This document shows positions 44,587-56,999 of a stretch of 64,000 nt of DNA, in pieces. Below the pieces are notes generated by a model that was given only the letters and a program-made list of their open reading frames with translations, made no database searches and had not been told where the DNA came from. Position numbers and translations under genes: made by a program. The DNA is from Capsicum annuum (lineage: Eukaryota > Streptophyta > Magnoliopsida > Solanales > Solanaceae), in the NCBI RefSeq assembly GCF_002878395.1, contig NC_061120.1:98470654-98534653 (forward strand). Direction: 5' to 3'. The first letter of the stretch is position 1; every line of letters begins with the position of its first letter.

Positions 44587-46082
44587 TGAAGTTATTGTGA
44601 TTTTACCACTCATTCGCACTCATTATTTGTGCACCATACCTTGTTTTTAATGATTAAGTGAACATAATTGTGATTGAATGCACTAATATTAATATTTTGC
44701 AGTCACAAAGGTGATGAGATGAAAAGATGTGGATTTGAGCGACAAAAGGAACAAAATAAAGCAAAGAAATACAGTTGAAGACATGGAGCAGAACATGGCC
44801 TCAGTTATTAAGATCATGGGCGTTAGCCCATGATCGTACTAAGTCAAGTAGGTAAAAGTGTCGTGATCACATGGAATTGCTTGCGATCGTAGCCTAGTGG
44901 GATTTCAGCCAACTTGCAAAACTATAAATGCATGAAATTGTCCCAAATTTTCCCATAAAAAGAAGACTTGAACCCTAATCCAGGTGATTAATCTACCATT
45001 CTACAATCCTACCTCCCACTCTTAGTGTAGGGTTTTTGTAATTTCTTAGAGCTTGTGGCTAAATTTGTTCTAATCTTGAGCTAAGAAGATATTAGAGTGA
45101 CTTTTAAGTGTAGATTTGGCATCATCTATTGAAGATTCATTGGGTTCTAAAGTGTAGTTTGCTCTATCTTTATTTTACTATGGATAAATTTGATGAAAAT
45201 ATTGGTTTATCGGTGTATATTATTATTATGATTTGTTAGATCTATCTCTGGGAATTATGTTTGAATAGGAATCAATTTTGTATGGGTTTTGATATATTTG
45301 TATGGAATTTAGTTATTGATGATGGATTCTATTGTTGCTTGATTGAATAGGTTGGGATTTGTGGGTGAAAGCCCCAAATGCCTAAATGTATTTGATGGAT
45401 GAAAGTTCCAAACTCTAGAAAGCCCTAGCCACCCTTGAAAGAGAGATTTTGGGTGAACTTTAGGAACCCACAACATTCTTGAAAGAGGGATGTGGGATTT
45501 AAAGCAATAGTAGACAATTCATGGGTGTGTCTTTCCAATTTTTTACTATCTTAGACATAAGAGTGATTAGGAGATTAACTATCCCTGGGGTTCCATGCTA
45601 GAAAGAGGGTTGCCTAATTGAGGTATTGGATGACTTAAATTTCACACTCATTAGGTACTCGAAATTGTAAATGAGTGACATCTTTGTGTCTTTGTTGAAA
45701 AACTAGCCTCATCGAATTTAAACCTAGCCTACCATATCATCAATAACTAGAATTTACATCGAATAATTACATACCGATGCATAACGTGCCCCTAGGATAG
45801 CACAGTACCAACATCCATTCCTAATTGATTACACTCTAATTATTCTTAGTATTAAATTAGTCCCTCAGAATCCTAAGAATTACTTTCATGTTTGAAAACA
45901 TCAAAAAAAAAACCCAAACTATTTTGTACTATATATTTGAATTTAGTTAGTAACTCTTATTCCGAACCTTCTCAATCGCCATTCACATTGTTCCTCATGG
46001 ATTCAACCCCGACTCTTGTTAGGTAAATATCTTGACAACGACTACCTTGCACTCAAATTGATATGTAAGTTGAGCATTATCA
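44587..46082 (+). repeat. 3' LTR of J
   Basis: It starts TGAAGTTATTGTGATTTTACC and ends GCATTATCA, followed by GTCCA. It is 1,496 bp, matching the left LTR. Confidence 0.9.
44812..44835. repeat. Perfect 10-bp inverted repeat in the J 3' LTR
   Basis: GATCATGGGC (44812-44821) and GCCCATGATC (44826-44835) flank a GTTA loop. The related motifs GTGATCAC and GCGATCGTA follow at about 44850-44895. The left LTR has a different, shorter hairpin (CTCG-AAC-CGAG, about 40544-40554) at the matching place. Confidence 0.9.
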
Positions 46083-47527
46083 GTCCAGTGTTACCCCCTT
46101 TAAAAACCAAATTACATGTAGCCACACAAACCAGAGATATCATAGGGGTCGGGGATTCCCATGTACCCTTCACCATCTATGATATATAAATATAAGTATA
46201 AACTTAGGGTATTCCCGTGTACCCCACAAGTATATGGTAACCATGACCAACCCTACATCGGCAAACATGAGTTTCTAGCATTCATCCATCGGACTCACAC
46301 CTTCACGTTTAGCTATTACAACCCGCCATATTGCCTAATTAAAACATTTAGCACATAATAAAACCACTAATTATAGAATATAATTACCAAGGCATTATGA
46401 AGGGGTATCATCATACCGATTATAGCTTGTAAGTAATCTCATTAGACAACACTTAAGGGATTCCCATGTACCCCATAAGATTTCCAATTTAATGAAAGTT
46501 ATGGCCACCAAGGTGTTTCCAAACCATTTAAAACAAACCAAACCAATTTAAGTACCATTACTATATTATGTAATGCATAGATTTCAAGAAAAGTCAAATT
46601 ATGTGACAGAATAATTGTCATTGGCATTTTATCAAACATGTTGAGGGCATATAGTTTCCAAAACCAAAACCAAGCATTAATTCACCATTCCCATGAATTC
46701 ACATGTTCAAACCGCTATTGTAACATGAAAAACCATATGTAAAACATGGCAAACATTATCCAACCAAGAACAACCAAAAACACCAACATATATTCAAAAC
46801 CAAAACATTACCACAATAATAACATGAAAAATATTTATTCAAACATCCTTTTAGTTGAACTAACAATGAGGGAGGAGTAACATGCCTTAGACACCAAGGA
46901 AGATGGAGTGAAACCACCCATTAAGTCCTTAATTAGTCACCTTGAAAAAATATTAGCCTTTTTTTGAACCAAGATCTTTTGAGAGATTTAAGAGTGTTTG
47001 ATTAAGAATAAAAGGTTAATGGAGCCTACAACGGTATTTTATGTCGTGGGGTCAAAAGGGTTTAAGATGGAAAATATCCAAAATACCCCCAACTTTAACT
47101 TTAAAAATTCCTATTGGTGGTTATAATTGAAGCCCTAAACTCATACCGACATCATATTAATGGTACCCTCTTATCATATCCAAGATAGAAAGTTGGACTC
47201 CATAATATGTCCAATATACGAATTCCTTGCCTAACTCATATCATCACCATATGACTAGTACCCCTAAGTCGTACCCTAGGCAGAATACCTAAGGCTAGAC
47301 ACTGGAAAACATACTATTAGACCTTATAATTCTCATCACTTCAACATATGAATTATATGGAGTCTTCTTGTACTTTAGATAGAATTTGCCCAACATCACA
47401 TTGACCAACATACGACTATGGTCCCTAGACCTGTACCCACACCATATGAATAGTATGGTTAGTCGTATGATCAATAGAAGGCTCAAAACTCAGGAAATTT
47501 CAAAGGAACAAAACCTAGGATGTTTCA
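46083..47527 (-). repeat. 5' LTR of H, outer part
   Basis: It resumes with the second GTCCA and continues collinear with 26700-28153 of the left LTR to GGATGTTTCA at 47527. The CATAG target duplication follows at 47528-47532. Confidence 0.85.
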
Positions 47528-47532
47528 CATAG
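47528..47532. repeat. Target-site duplication of H, right copy (CATAG)
   Basis: It is an exact match to 25969-25973. The sequence beyond is the RT N-terminus of element I. Confidence 0.9.
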
Positions 47533-48260
47533 TTGGTATAATGAAACCCTTACTAAGAAGATCCTGAAGCTGAGAATTCAGATCCTTAAGCTTGGTAGGA
47601 GACATATGGTACTGTTCCTTAGAAATAGGTTGGATTATAGGATTAAGATCAATAAAAATCTTTATATTATGCTCAGGAGAAATACCAGGTAAATCGGTAG
47701 GAAAAATATTTAAAAACTCACAGACTATAGAAACAAAGTCAAGCGAGTGACTTTCCTTACTAACATCACGAATATAAGTGAGATAAGACTTGCAACCCCT
47801 AAAAATAAGACTCTTATCTCAAACATAAGAAATAATCCTTGTCATATCATAGCGAATAAATCCTTGCCACATAATCGGGTTATGCCAAGCATAGCTAAGG
47901 TAACAGTCTAGGCAAAACAGTCCAAGATGGCATGATAGGGGGATAACTAATCCTTGCATAGAATCACATTGATATCTACCATATTAGATATAATAAGATT
48001 AGCTTGAGTATCAAACTCTCAAACAGTCACAACACAAAATTTATAGACGTGATCCACTACTTAAAAATCAATTACGGGACTAGATACACATAGCATCGCA
48101 GAAAAAGAATCCCAAGATAAATCTAGTATGGAGCATAATAAGTAGATACATTAGAATAAGTGGACGCTAAATTAAATAAATCAAAAGTTGGTTGATGGCA
48201 CGTAGAAACCATACATGTAATAACAATATCAAAAGACTACCTCAGGTCGGCAAGTACAGT
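47533..48260 (-). pseudogene. RT N-terminus and retropepsin relic (right part of element I)
   Basis: The minus strand next to H reads QPISKEQYHMSPTKLKDLNS and QLQDLLSKGFIIPTM, the start of a Gypsy RT, which continues at 25973. Upstream (47850-48200) the protease is visible as LDLSWDS, VVDHVYKFCVVTV and LIISNMVDINVILCKD, followed by SPYHAILDCFA. The DFDVILG block has decayed to DINVILC. Several stops are present. Confidence 0.75.
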
Positions 48261-49830
48261 ATACAACTAACCATGCCCACCACCTAGCCGGGATCCTAAT
48301 TAATCTCCTATACTACTTGCTCAAAGAACTCCACGAGCACCCTATGGACCACCTAGATGACCATATATTCCATCTTTTGTTAGGTGAGCAACTTTCCTAA
48401 TCGGGTAGAACACCATAAGCTACAGGAATGACTATTCCATGACTGGGGATCTCTCTTGGGAAATAGAAAAAGGCCCCACAACCATAACACACCCTAGAAT
48501 AACTAAAAGATGAATCTCTTGGAGGCTGGCCATCACTCTTGATAGGATAATTATTGTAACTAGACTAGCCTACATCGGTGATCTGAAGTGTGGCATAAAC
48601 ATTCTTACTTGGATGGCCTTGATTTTAATAAGGCTGAAATAGAGGGTACCTACCCTAAGAACCACAACCACTATGGCTTCTACTAAGATTACCTTAGTAT
48701 CACAGCCTCTTATCTCCTTTGGACTCATGATGCATCTCCTCTATAACCTGAGCATGTTTAGAAATCTTAGTAAAAGATCTACCCACAATACCTATACTTT
48801 GCATAGCCATGCTGAGAGAAAGTCTTAGTTCCTAAAAAAACCAAACTTATAATGTAGATGTAGCTTGCATGCACAACTTATAAGATTGAGCTTCATAGTC
48901 TACAACCATTATAGATCCCTACTCCAACCTCAAGAATTGATTTCTCATGCGATTTCTAAGGGTACGAGGCGTATACTTCTCCAAGCAGACCTTAGAGAAC
49001 TAAGTCCACGTAAATGAGAAAGATCTAGCTGGCTTGGAATCATGATGACCTCACCACCAATGTCGATCCACCAAATCTAATTGGAAAGGAGTGTAATTAA
49101 ACTATGAGTCTAAATTAGGCCCAAATTATGGAACATATCCTTGTATGATAGCAAGAAATCATAAATATCCTTTCCCAGTGCACTAGAAAACCTGGTGGAG
49201 CCAATTTTAATAATCTACCTAGTATCTTCTACTCTTCTATAGATATAAAAGGTTGGGTGACTACTGGCAGAGAAACTATCAGCACAGGAGGGACCTTAAC
49301 TCTGGGAGTCCCAGCAATAGGTTGGCCTCTATCTCAATACCACTATGACCAGCAGACTGTGCATCATCAACTAATCCCAAAAGCTAAACCAATAAATCTC
49401 TAAGAAGTAAAGAAGAAAAACATTATAATAGAGCCCAGGCTATTCCCTGGCAAACCACTAGTCAGTGCGGAGAAATTTTTGGTAAGAGCACAAGAATAGG
49501 GTCTTATAAAGGCCCCCTATATTGGTCTCCATCTAGGGATGTATCTCTTGGATGTCCTCTACCTCTAATACATCCATGAACTATGATAAGATCCCTAGTC
49601 ATGAAATTTAGGCCCTCATCTCGTGTAATAGCATACATCCTATAAATTGATGATAGAGTGAAAGCAAAAGAATCTTTAGAAACCAGCTTAGATACTTAGC
49701 ATGATAAGATTGAAGAAAGTGATAATATCCTAAGAATGTCCAATAGCCTCCTAAAAGTAAAAGGCAGACATTCTCATTTCGATCCATGGGACTTTACTAG
49801 ACACTGGCTCTTGTACCAACAATATCGGTG
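48261..49830 (-). pseudogene. Gag relic (element I)
   Basis: Between protease and primer site the minus strand carries a decayed Gag. The clearest piece is VCYGCG at about 48465-48485, the first half of a zinc knuckle whose His and last Cys are lost. It follows a Ser/Gly/Tyr-rich stretch (about 48500-48680). The capsid part (48750-49300) is broken into short frames and cannot be read with confidence. The assignment rests mainly on position. Confidence 0.5.
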
Positions 49831-49838
49831 AACCTAAC

Positions 49839-49850
49839 ACTCTGATACAA
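49839..49850 (-). other. Primer-binding site of I (tRNA-iMet type)
   Basis: Minus strand TTGTATCAGAGT differs from TGGTATCAGAGC at three positions. It lies two bases inside the LTR edge. Confidence 0.75.
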
Positions 49851-49852
49851 AT

Positions 49853-52432
49853 TTATCATAAATCAATTTATGAGTCATGATGACAACTATTTTATCCCAC
49901 CAATAGGTAGGAAAAACTATATCCTAGAGTTATAAACAATGGGCTTATTTGGTGGAAAATAGCATAAAAGTGGTGAATAAGTAAGTTAATACTTACTTAT
50001 AAAAAATCATAGGATAATAATAATTATAATATGCAACATAAATAAGAAAATAATAATATCCCATGACCTAGTATTGTTAGTACACGAAGCATTAATAAAA
50101 AAAATATAAGTACTATAATAGTCGAACATACATCAGTCTTGACATAGAAAGACTAAGCAAAAATAGAAGAAGTAGAGAAGGTCAACTTTGGCTCTGATAG
50201 CTCATCCTACATTCGAACACTAGTCTGCACAATATTAATGTTAACAATCGAAACTAGTACTCGGATCTGAATCAAAGAAGCACAAAAGTGTAGCATGAGA
50301 ACCAAAGCCATGGGTTCTTAGTAGGCATCATGGGCTGACTAAGCTAAATCATAATATAAATAAAACAAGATGCGAGATTAATAACTAAGACAAAGTAAGA
50401 GGGTATACCTGGAATAATGCTTCAAATACTATAAATAAATAAATAATCCAAAACAATAACATTAAAAATACAAAACTATCACTATAAAACTGGCCCCTAT
50501 AAACAGGTAAGTACGAAAAAGTAAATAACCCATGGGGTCCCCATAAGATTGGAAGGTATAATCTAGAGAAGAAATAATTGAAATTATTCTAATTAACCAT
50601 ATAATAAAACCATGACTATGAATCCTTTTGTACAATAAATATATCATAAGTAACCTCTTAATATCAAACTTGACCCCAAACTGACATCATCATTTGCCAG
50701 ACTAGAATTGAAATTTCATATTATCATCTGTCGGACTTGAACTAGATCTCAATATCATAAATTACTGAACTCAAACAGAAACTAATATCATCACCCAATT
50801 ATTTATATATAATAAAGAATCATATTTCTAGCCTCCTCAAGATCTAGAATATATATTTAGAAGATGTATCACACTTATAAGATCAAAAAAATCTAATAGT
50901 AGTCTTTGCCTAAGATGGACCGGAGGGGCCCACTTCAAATCCTTAAAATCCATTCTCAGGAAAATTTTATCTCAAACTAGGTTAAGGTATCTAAGTTCAC
51001 TACTAGATGTTAAATAAATCATATTTTATTTTTAAGATAGAAATCCTACGTAAAAGATGAGTAACTAAGTCAATTATGCCTAAATTATGGTACTTTAATT
51101 GTCCAAAAGCTCCAAATTACACTAAATATACATCCAAGACATAATTCCCACGCCATATCTAGCACATTATCATAGATATCCAAAAAATTCTCCCAATTTA
51201 TGATAAAGGTAAACATAGAGTACTTGAACACCAAACAAAGCCCAATGACATCTGCTAAATCAGTGCTTTTCCCGTCTAAGAAGCTTCCACATGATGTCAT
51301 GCTATAAAAAGATAATCTACTCATCAATACTAGAAAAATATATTGCATTTTTATGATTTGGATAAAAAATTACATAAAAATTTCATGTGTAGCCCACTTG
51401 TGAAATCGCTCTTTTGAAACCGTCAACACACCTCTCAATGCTAAAGGAATATTTATCCTCAAGAATAGGTAAATTCTAAGATTAAATGGTGCTCAGATTC
51501 TCCAATAAATAACCTTGGGATTTTGGAAAATAATTGAGAAATTGACCATGAAATCCACAAAACATACCAAGAATTCAAAAAAAAAAAGAGAAATCTGAGC
51601 TTACAAACACCCCAAAGTTATCTACTAAACATTTCCCTAATTTTCAACACTCATTAGGGATCCAAAATCTTTAACTTTATAATAATGAGGAGAAAATCAA
51701 GCTAAGAGGCCATTTAATGCAACCAAGGTGCCTCTTAAGAGGACACTGGATTGCTTTCGTAGCCAAGTACCACTTAAGTTGTACCCAGTTGACTGTTCCC
51801 CCTTTGCTTAACTAGACCAGTTGCTGCTTTAGAGACCTTTACTTAAATGGCCATTACTTTGTCAAGCCTAGTCGCTTAAGAAATTGGAGACATCCACTTA
51901 AGCGACCTAAATGGTGTTCAAGTGGATGCACCAGCCGAGGTCTTTGAAAATTCAAAGTGTCCACCAACCCCTCAAGATTCATCCAGAATTTGATAAATGC
52001 CAAAAATGATTCCTTATAAAATTTGATGTTTTAGACACAATGGAAATAATAAAATTTCCATTTGACGATGTTTTAACAAAAAGTGTATTCCACACTCAAG
52101 TGTCATTTCTTAACTTTTGATCAATTGTCTAAAATGAGTCCAGAATCTTTGAAACTCAAACTAAAGGTCCTCCTAGCCTAAATTCAATGTTTCCAATGCT
52201 GTTGGAACTATTAGAATTGGTATATGAGGTTGTTTGTCTGATGTTTTCATCAGGTAACCAATTCTTACCAAGAGGACTTTAAAATAAAGAATTTGCTCTA
52301 TATACCAAATAAACTGCTCAATAACTAAATACTTAGTTTTATCAAGTCATAAATGACTTAGGCCAGATATAGAAAAGCTTTAAATAAAGAAAATATAGGG
52401 AAATACAAAAAATGACATAGAGGGTCATTAGA
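49853..52432 (-). repeat. 5' LTR of element I
   Basis: On the + strand it starts TTATCATAAATC and ends GGGTCATTAGA, decayed forms of the TG...CA edges. It is about 2,580 bp. The first 60 bases follow the same pattern as the element C LTR (a GATGACA-ACTATTTTATCCC phrase, then AATAGGTAGG), and the end matches C's GGGTCATTACA, so I and C are related families. The matching 3' LTR is lost at the junction near 25052. Confidence 0.75.
51700..51960. repeat. CTTAAG inverted-repeat cluster in LTR I
   Basis: GTCGCTTAAG (51871-51880) and CTTAAGCGAC (51897-51906) are exact reverse complements. Further CACTTAAGT, CTCTTAAGAGG and CTTAAG-like copies occur from 51730. The location (about 470-730 bp from the LTR 5' edge) matches B and C. 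Confidence 0.8.
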
Positions 52433-54463
52433 TTTGAGTTGGGGTTGGGTCTTAATTCGTCATCGCTGATGTGGATAGACCATTGAAAATGAAAAGAATT
52501 CATGTCTGATGTCTTTGTGATAAGGTATTTTTCCCTAGAAGTATTAAATTTCCATTTTGATCTTAAAACATATAATTCAAGTTTTGAAGTTGTAAACTTA
52601 TTTAGAGAGATTAAAAATGTGATTTTTGAGATTTCTTCATCAGGTGAGTTTCTGTACTAGTAATTTAACATTTCCAATGATTAATTTATGTTTTCTACTT
52701 AAGATCATTGTTTTTAAATTTAAAATTTGGGGTGTTCACATTAAAGTAAAGATTTCAAGGTCAATTTGAACTTTGTTTCTGTCAAAATTTCAGATTTGAA
52801 CACCTTAAGTTCAACGTAAATTAATTTTTCAATAAAATTCAAATTTTGTTTTTGTGGTATTAGGGCTAAGTTTTGAATTGACTTTTTTACTGAGAATTTA
52901 AGTATAGAAATTTGAGTTCTTATGATTTCGTTTCTTATGTGGACTCTTTATTTTACTAGATTGAGTTTGTTTGGAGTCTATTTAGAAGGGAAATTTTTTA
53001 TTCGACTTGAAGGTTCTTTTTTAAGGAAATTTTAGATTTCTTGATGCTTTGTTGAAGTATTAATGTGTTAGATGTGTGCATGTGGAGTAACAGGGATTTG
53101 AGGGTCCTGTATAAATGAGATTATGGGCATCTATATGGGTATCGATGTTATGTCAAGGGCTAACAAAAATTAATTTAGTTGTTCAGATTGTCTTCCCCTA
53201 TGTTCTAGCATAATTATTATGTATTCTATCTAAAAGTAAATTATAAAGCATGTTAGTTGATGATTATATATATGTTGTGAATCTGAGTCGAATTATGGTG
53301 ATATTTAAGTAATGATTGAGATTCTAGCTATTTGAGAATTAAAAATAAAGCCTACACAAAATGTTGAATTCAAAAAAGGTAAAATTAAACTAAGAGTTGA
53401 ATTGAACTATGAATGAAATGCTTTGCTTGATATTGTACTAGTTATTCAGAATTCATAGTAACACATTTGAACATCATACATTACATTTTTTGGGGAGCAA
53501 AGTTACATGCAAGCACATTATATATTTAAACTTGGGATTGAAGGTGAGCGCCAATAAACTATTATATTGGGAAAGGAGTGACATGTTCTCCTAATATATA
53601 GATCTCGTGAATCCCCTATGGGTCTCAACTAGCTATACAAAGTTGTAGGAATATATAAAACATATGTGTTATATTCATCCATTTATCTTGTTATTGTTCT
53701 ATATAATGGAACTATTGAATGAATATGTGCTCACATATGGATATATATGGTAATTGGTTATCTTATTCTTTTGATAGTTTATTCCCTTAATTGAATTAGT
53801 ATTAGAGTTGAGAGTGTAAATGGGCGAATTAATGCTTCATCCTAATTTGATTTCATGTGATGCTACTTGTCTTGTGCTTCATAATAAATATATAGTCATG
53901 GTGATTAATCTTATCTATTGGCCTAGGTCTAGCCTTCTTATTTGCAAGCTCATATTGATAGTATCAAATAGTTAAGAGTTTTGAGTTATTCTCACCATCA
54001 CTTTGACTAAAGCCTAAACAATTAAGGTTGTTGACTATGTTTTTTAGTACTAACACTTGTTTCTTATGTACATATATTTATAGGTTTTGAGTAGAACTCT
54101 TGGTTATTGATTTCCCTTCATGCTTAAATTTTAATTTATGAGATTCAAGATAGCTATTCTTTGATCAATGGAATCTCTCAATTTTTTTTGTTATGTAATT
54201 ATATCTTGTATTTTCAGAATTTTAGACTCTCAATTGTATTTTTACTTTTGTTAAAGGCTTGTACTTTCTAATAACCAGGTATTGTGATGGTTGTTGTCTT
54301 TTGTTCTTCTTCAATTTCTTGATAATGATAATAAGTTTGGGACTTATCATTATTTACTTCTTTTGAGTATTTAGTTATTTTCTATTATTTTTAATGTTGG
54401 GTTGATTTACCTATCATGATGGTTGTGATAGGGTCATCACAACTTTAGATTTGGATTGTGACA
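52433..54463 (+). repeat. Probable 5' LTR of element M, start not defined
   Basis: The inner end is set by GGATTGTGACA at 54453-54463, followed three bases later by a primer-like site. The region is T-rich on the + strand with no coding signal. Its left edge is probably cut by the LTR of element I at 52432. The full LTR start is not visible. Confidence 0.5.
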
Positions 54464-54466
54464 AGT

Positions 54467-54478
54467 TGGAATTTGAGC
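54467..54478 (+). other. Degenerate primer-binding site of M
   Basis: TGGAATTTGAGC matches TGGTATCAGAGC at nine of twelve positions, right after the LTR end. Confidence 0.6.
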
Positions 54479-55430
54479 TATATGTTTATTTTTCTCACAA
54501 GTACAAGCTAAGTATTGTAGAGTTTTGTGGATCATTGTCGAGACATTCTTCATCTATCTTTGAGAGTCTACACTATTTAGAAAGGATCTTTTTCTTTATT
54601 TGTTATGGTGCAAAATTAATTTCATCATTTACAAAGATTATTTTTCTTATACACTAAATTTTAGGAACCAATAAATTATGACTAGTGAGTCTTATTTTCT
54701 CATAGATAGTTAAGACTCGTACATTTATTGATAAAGACTAGGATCACATTTCAATACCCAAACATGCTACCCATACATGAATACTTTATTTTTTGTATTC
54801 AGTATTCAAAGAGTTTTACTTAGGATGGTAGATTAGTAGGTACTCCATAAAGATCGAGATTAGAGTGGGCCGAGATCCAACATTAGTTGACATCCTAATA
54901 TTCTAGGACTCAGTAGCTCAACTAGCAGTTGCAATATCTTATATTTGAGGGGATTCGCTTGCTAGGAGTGGGATCCATGGGTGTGGTTAGTGAATTAAAT
55001 TCAAATAATGAGCCAACAAAAGTTTAAGAGGTTCATGAATATAAATCAACCTCAACTTCAGGATTGACAAAGAGTGGAATCATATTAGTTCCTTATAAGT
55101 TGCAATGATATTCTATAGAGTATGGGGTTAGTAGAGCCCATTGGAGTTGATTATACAACTTTACAGATCACGGACACTCTAAGCAGCGATGACCCTAAAA
55201 TATTGACTCTAAAAGATAAAGATATCCTGTAATGACTTAAAAATTATTTGTATATGTATTTCTTGACCAGTCCATTACTTGTATATCCAGCGAAATATTA
55301 GACACTAGTTTGATCTTTTGACCTAGGATGGTATGTAGTAATAAATATGAGACTTTTGTAAGTTTTTCCATCATATCATGATAATATTATTGAATGAGAT
55401 GAAGTGGATTTGAAGATTTAAATGAAATTT
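54479..55430 (+). other. Leader of M, no readable protein
   Basis: This is where gag should begin. I see no convincing block. It is strongly decayed. Confidence 0.4.
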
Positions 55431-55990
55431 GACTATTAGGATCAAAGAGATGTTGTTTCCTTCAACCCAATATAGGGCTACTTTTCAAAGGATAGGTAAG
55501 GTATCTTAGGAAATTAAGCTCTTGCATTATGAGTAGTTTGGGGACCTTAGGGGAAAAAGTTCCCTTACTTTTGATTAGTTTACTGGTAACTCATCTAGGG
55601 GTAGGATTCTTTTATGTATGGTTTTTGTCCTAAGCATAGTGGGCAAATTTATGTAGCTTACCAGCATTCAAGAGTAGACAATTTGGATGAGACTCATTTA
55701 GCCTAGGATAGATTTCTCATGGTTCTTCTCAAAGGTTCTCAATTCATGATTTTTATTCGATCTATTCTGTTTATTCTCAATAGAAGATGGTACCCAAGTC
55801 ATGTTATATATTTTGAACTCTAGAGCATCTTAAAAAAGATTGCCTCAAGATTAGTGGTGGGGAATGGTAGTGGTGTTCTTAGACCTCAGCAAAAGTGGTG
55901 GTAATCCCTTATATAGAAGGTAAAGAACCTTACAAAGTTAGATGTACACCATAAAGCCATTGACGAGGTGATAGAGAAGTTATTTAAGTA
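55431..55990 (+). pseudogene. Gag relic with zinc knuckle (M)
   Basis: A knuckle of the right length (14 codons, 55802-55843) reads CYIF-TLEHLKKDC, with the second Cys replaced by Phe and one stop. The capsid part before it is recognisable only as scattered pieces. A near copy of its second half (TATGTAGCTTACCAGCATTC at about 55651) occurs again at about 61185 in element O, which supports both as gag. Confidence 0.55.
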
Positions 55991-56995
55991 AGAGGTGATA
56001 AAACTTATTGTTATAAGTTTATGAGAAGAACCGAGGTAGACTATCCTGATATAGTTATCATATGTATCTTCTTAGCATGCCATCAACCTACTTCAGTGGT
56101 ATTTTATATTGATTCTACTTTTTTCTCAGTTTCTACGCCATTTGTACCAAGTCTTGGAATGATATGCCAGTTTCTTTTTATGGCTATTATTTTCCCACTC
56201 CTATAGGTGATTTCTTAGTGGTAGATCGATGGTACTGATCTAGTTTGTGACTCTTTTGGGGTATGTTATTTGGATTGACTTTATTTTTTAGGATATAATG
56301 TATTTTGATATAATTTTGGGTATGGATTGGCTTTCTCTATATTATGTTATCTTGAATTATTATGCCAAGATAATTAATTTGTTCATGTTAGATGTCCTAA
56401 TGTAAAAGTTAAATGTAACCATGGTTTGTATCCTAAGAGGGTGATTACCTTCATGTAAGCTCAAGAGTTAGTTGAGCAGGGGTGCCTTTTTTATTTAGTT
56501 TATGTTGGAGACACTAGTACAGACATACGTCTAATGAAAATGAGGGTGGCTAGGGAGTTTATGTATATGTTTCCTACAAACCTTTTGGGTGTTCCTACAA
56601 ATAGAGATATTAATTTTTACGGTGATATCAAACCAGCTACTAAGCCCATCTCTGTTCCTTCTTATTGGATGGGCCTGATAGAGTTGAAAGAGCTAATAAA
56701 TTATTGTTGAATTTTTTGATTTTGGGGTTTATTAGACCCCATTACTTCACCTTATGTTGCTCTATGCTATTTATGAAGAATAAAGACGGGTCTATGTGGA
56801 AATGTAGTTATTATCAATAGTTGAACTAAGTAACTACCAAGAATAAGTATCCTCTTTAATATATTAATGATCTTTTAATAAACTTTAGGGTACTTTGGGA
56901 TTTTTGAAGATTAACTTGATACTAGGGCACCATTATTTGAGGTTTATGGCTTTAGATAACTTTAAGATAACTTTTAGGACTCATGCCTTCCTAAT
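55991..56995 (+). pseudogene. Retropepsin and partial RT relic (M)
   Basis: Protease pieces: VVFYIDSTFFSVSTPFV near 56098 (active-site strand, Gly lost) and a decayed ILGMDWLS-like phrase (FGYGLAFSILC) near 56312-56345. The linker GVPTNRDINFYGDIKPATKP (about 56586-56648) leads into RT with WMGLIELKEL, then a frameshifted LNKVTTKNKYP-like part and a GYHHL-like part (about 56925-56945). At about 56990 RT stops abruptly and integrase sequence begins. The catalytic box and all of RNase H are deleted (over 1 kb in a normal element). Confidence 0.65.
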
Positions 56996-56999
56996 CAAA

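Larger units (their letters stand above)
40323..46082 (+). mobile_element. LTR element J, tRNA-Asp primed, no pol seen
   Basis: Two 1.5-kb LTRs (40323-41826, 44587-46082) flank a 2.76-kb interior with a tRNA-Asp type primer site and a gag-like region. A perfect GTCCA duplication surrounds it. I find no protease, RT or integrase, and the interior is too short for them, so J is non-autonomous. Asp-type primer sites are known from the Athila branch of Gypsy elements; that lineage is inference. The LTRs differ most in a hairpin-bearing stretch near 40520-40660 and 44790-44900. Confidence 0.85.
25974..47527 (-). mobile_element. Ty3/Gypsy element H, complete but dead, with two nested insertions
   Basis: Once the inner insertions K (30725-37104) and J (40323-46082) are set aside, all parts of a Gypsy element are present on the minus strand. 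They are the 5' LTR, a primer site (39576-39587), gag with knuckle, protease, RT, RNase H, integrase, a polypurine tract (28154-28167) and the 3' LTR. A perfect CATAG target duplication flanks it. Its own length without the insertions is about 9.4 kb. It lies inside the RT of element I. Motif wording fits plant chromoviruses. Stops and frameshifts are found in every domain. Confidence 0.9.
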
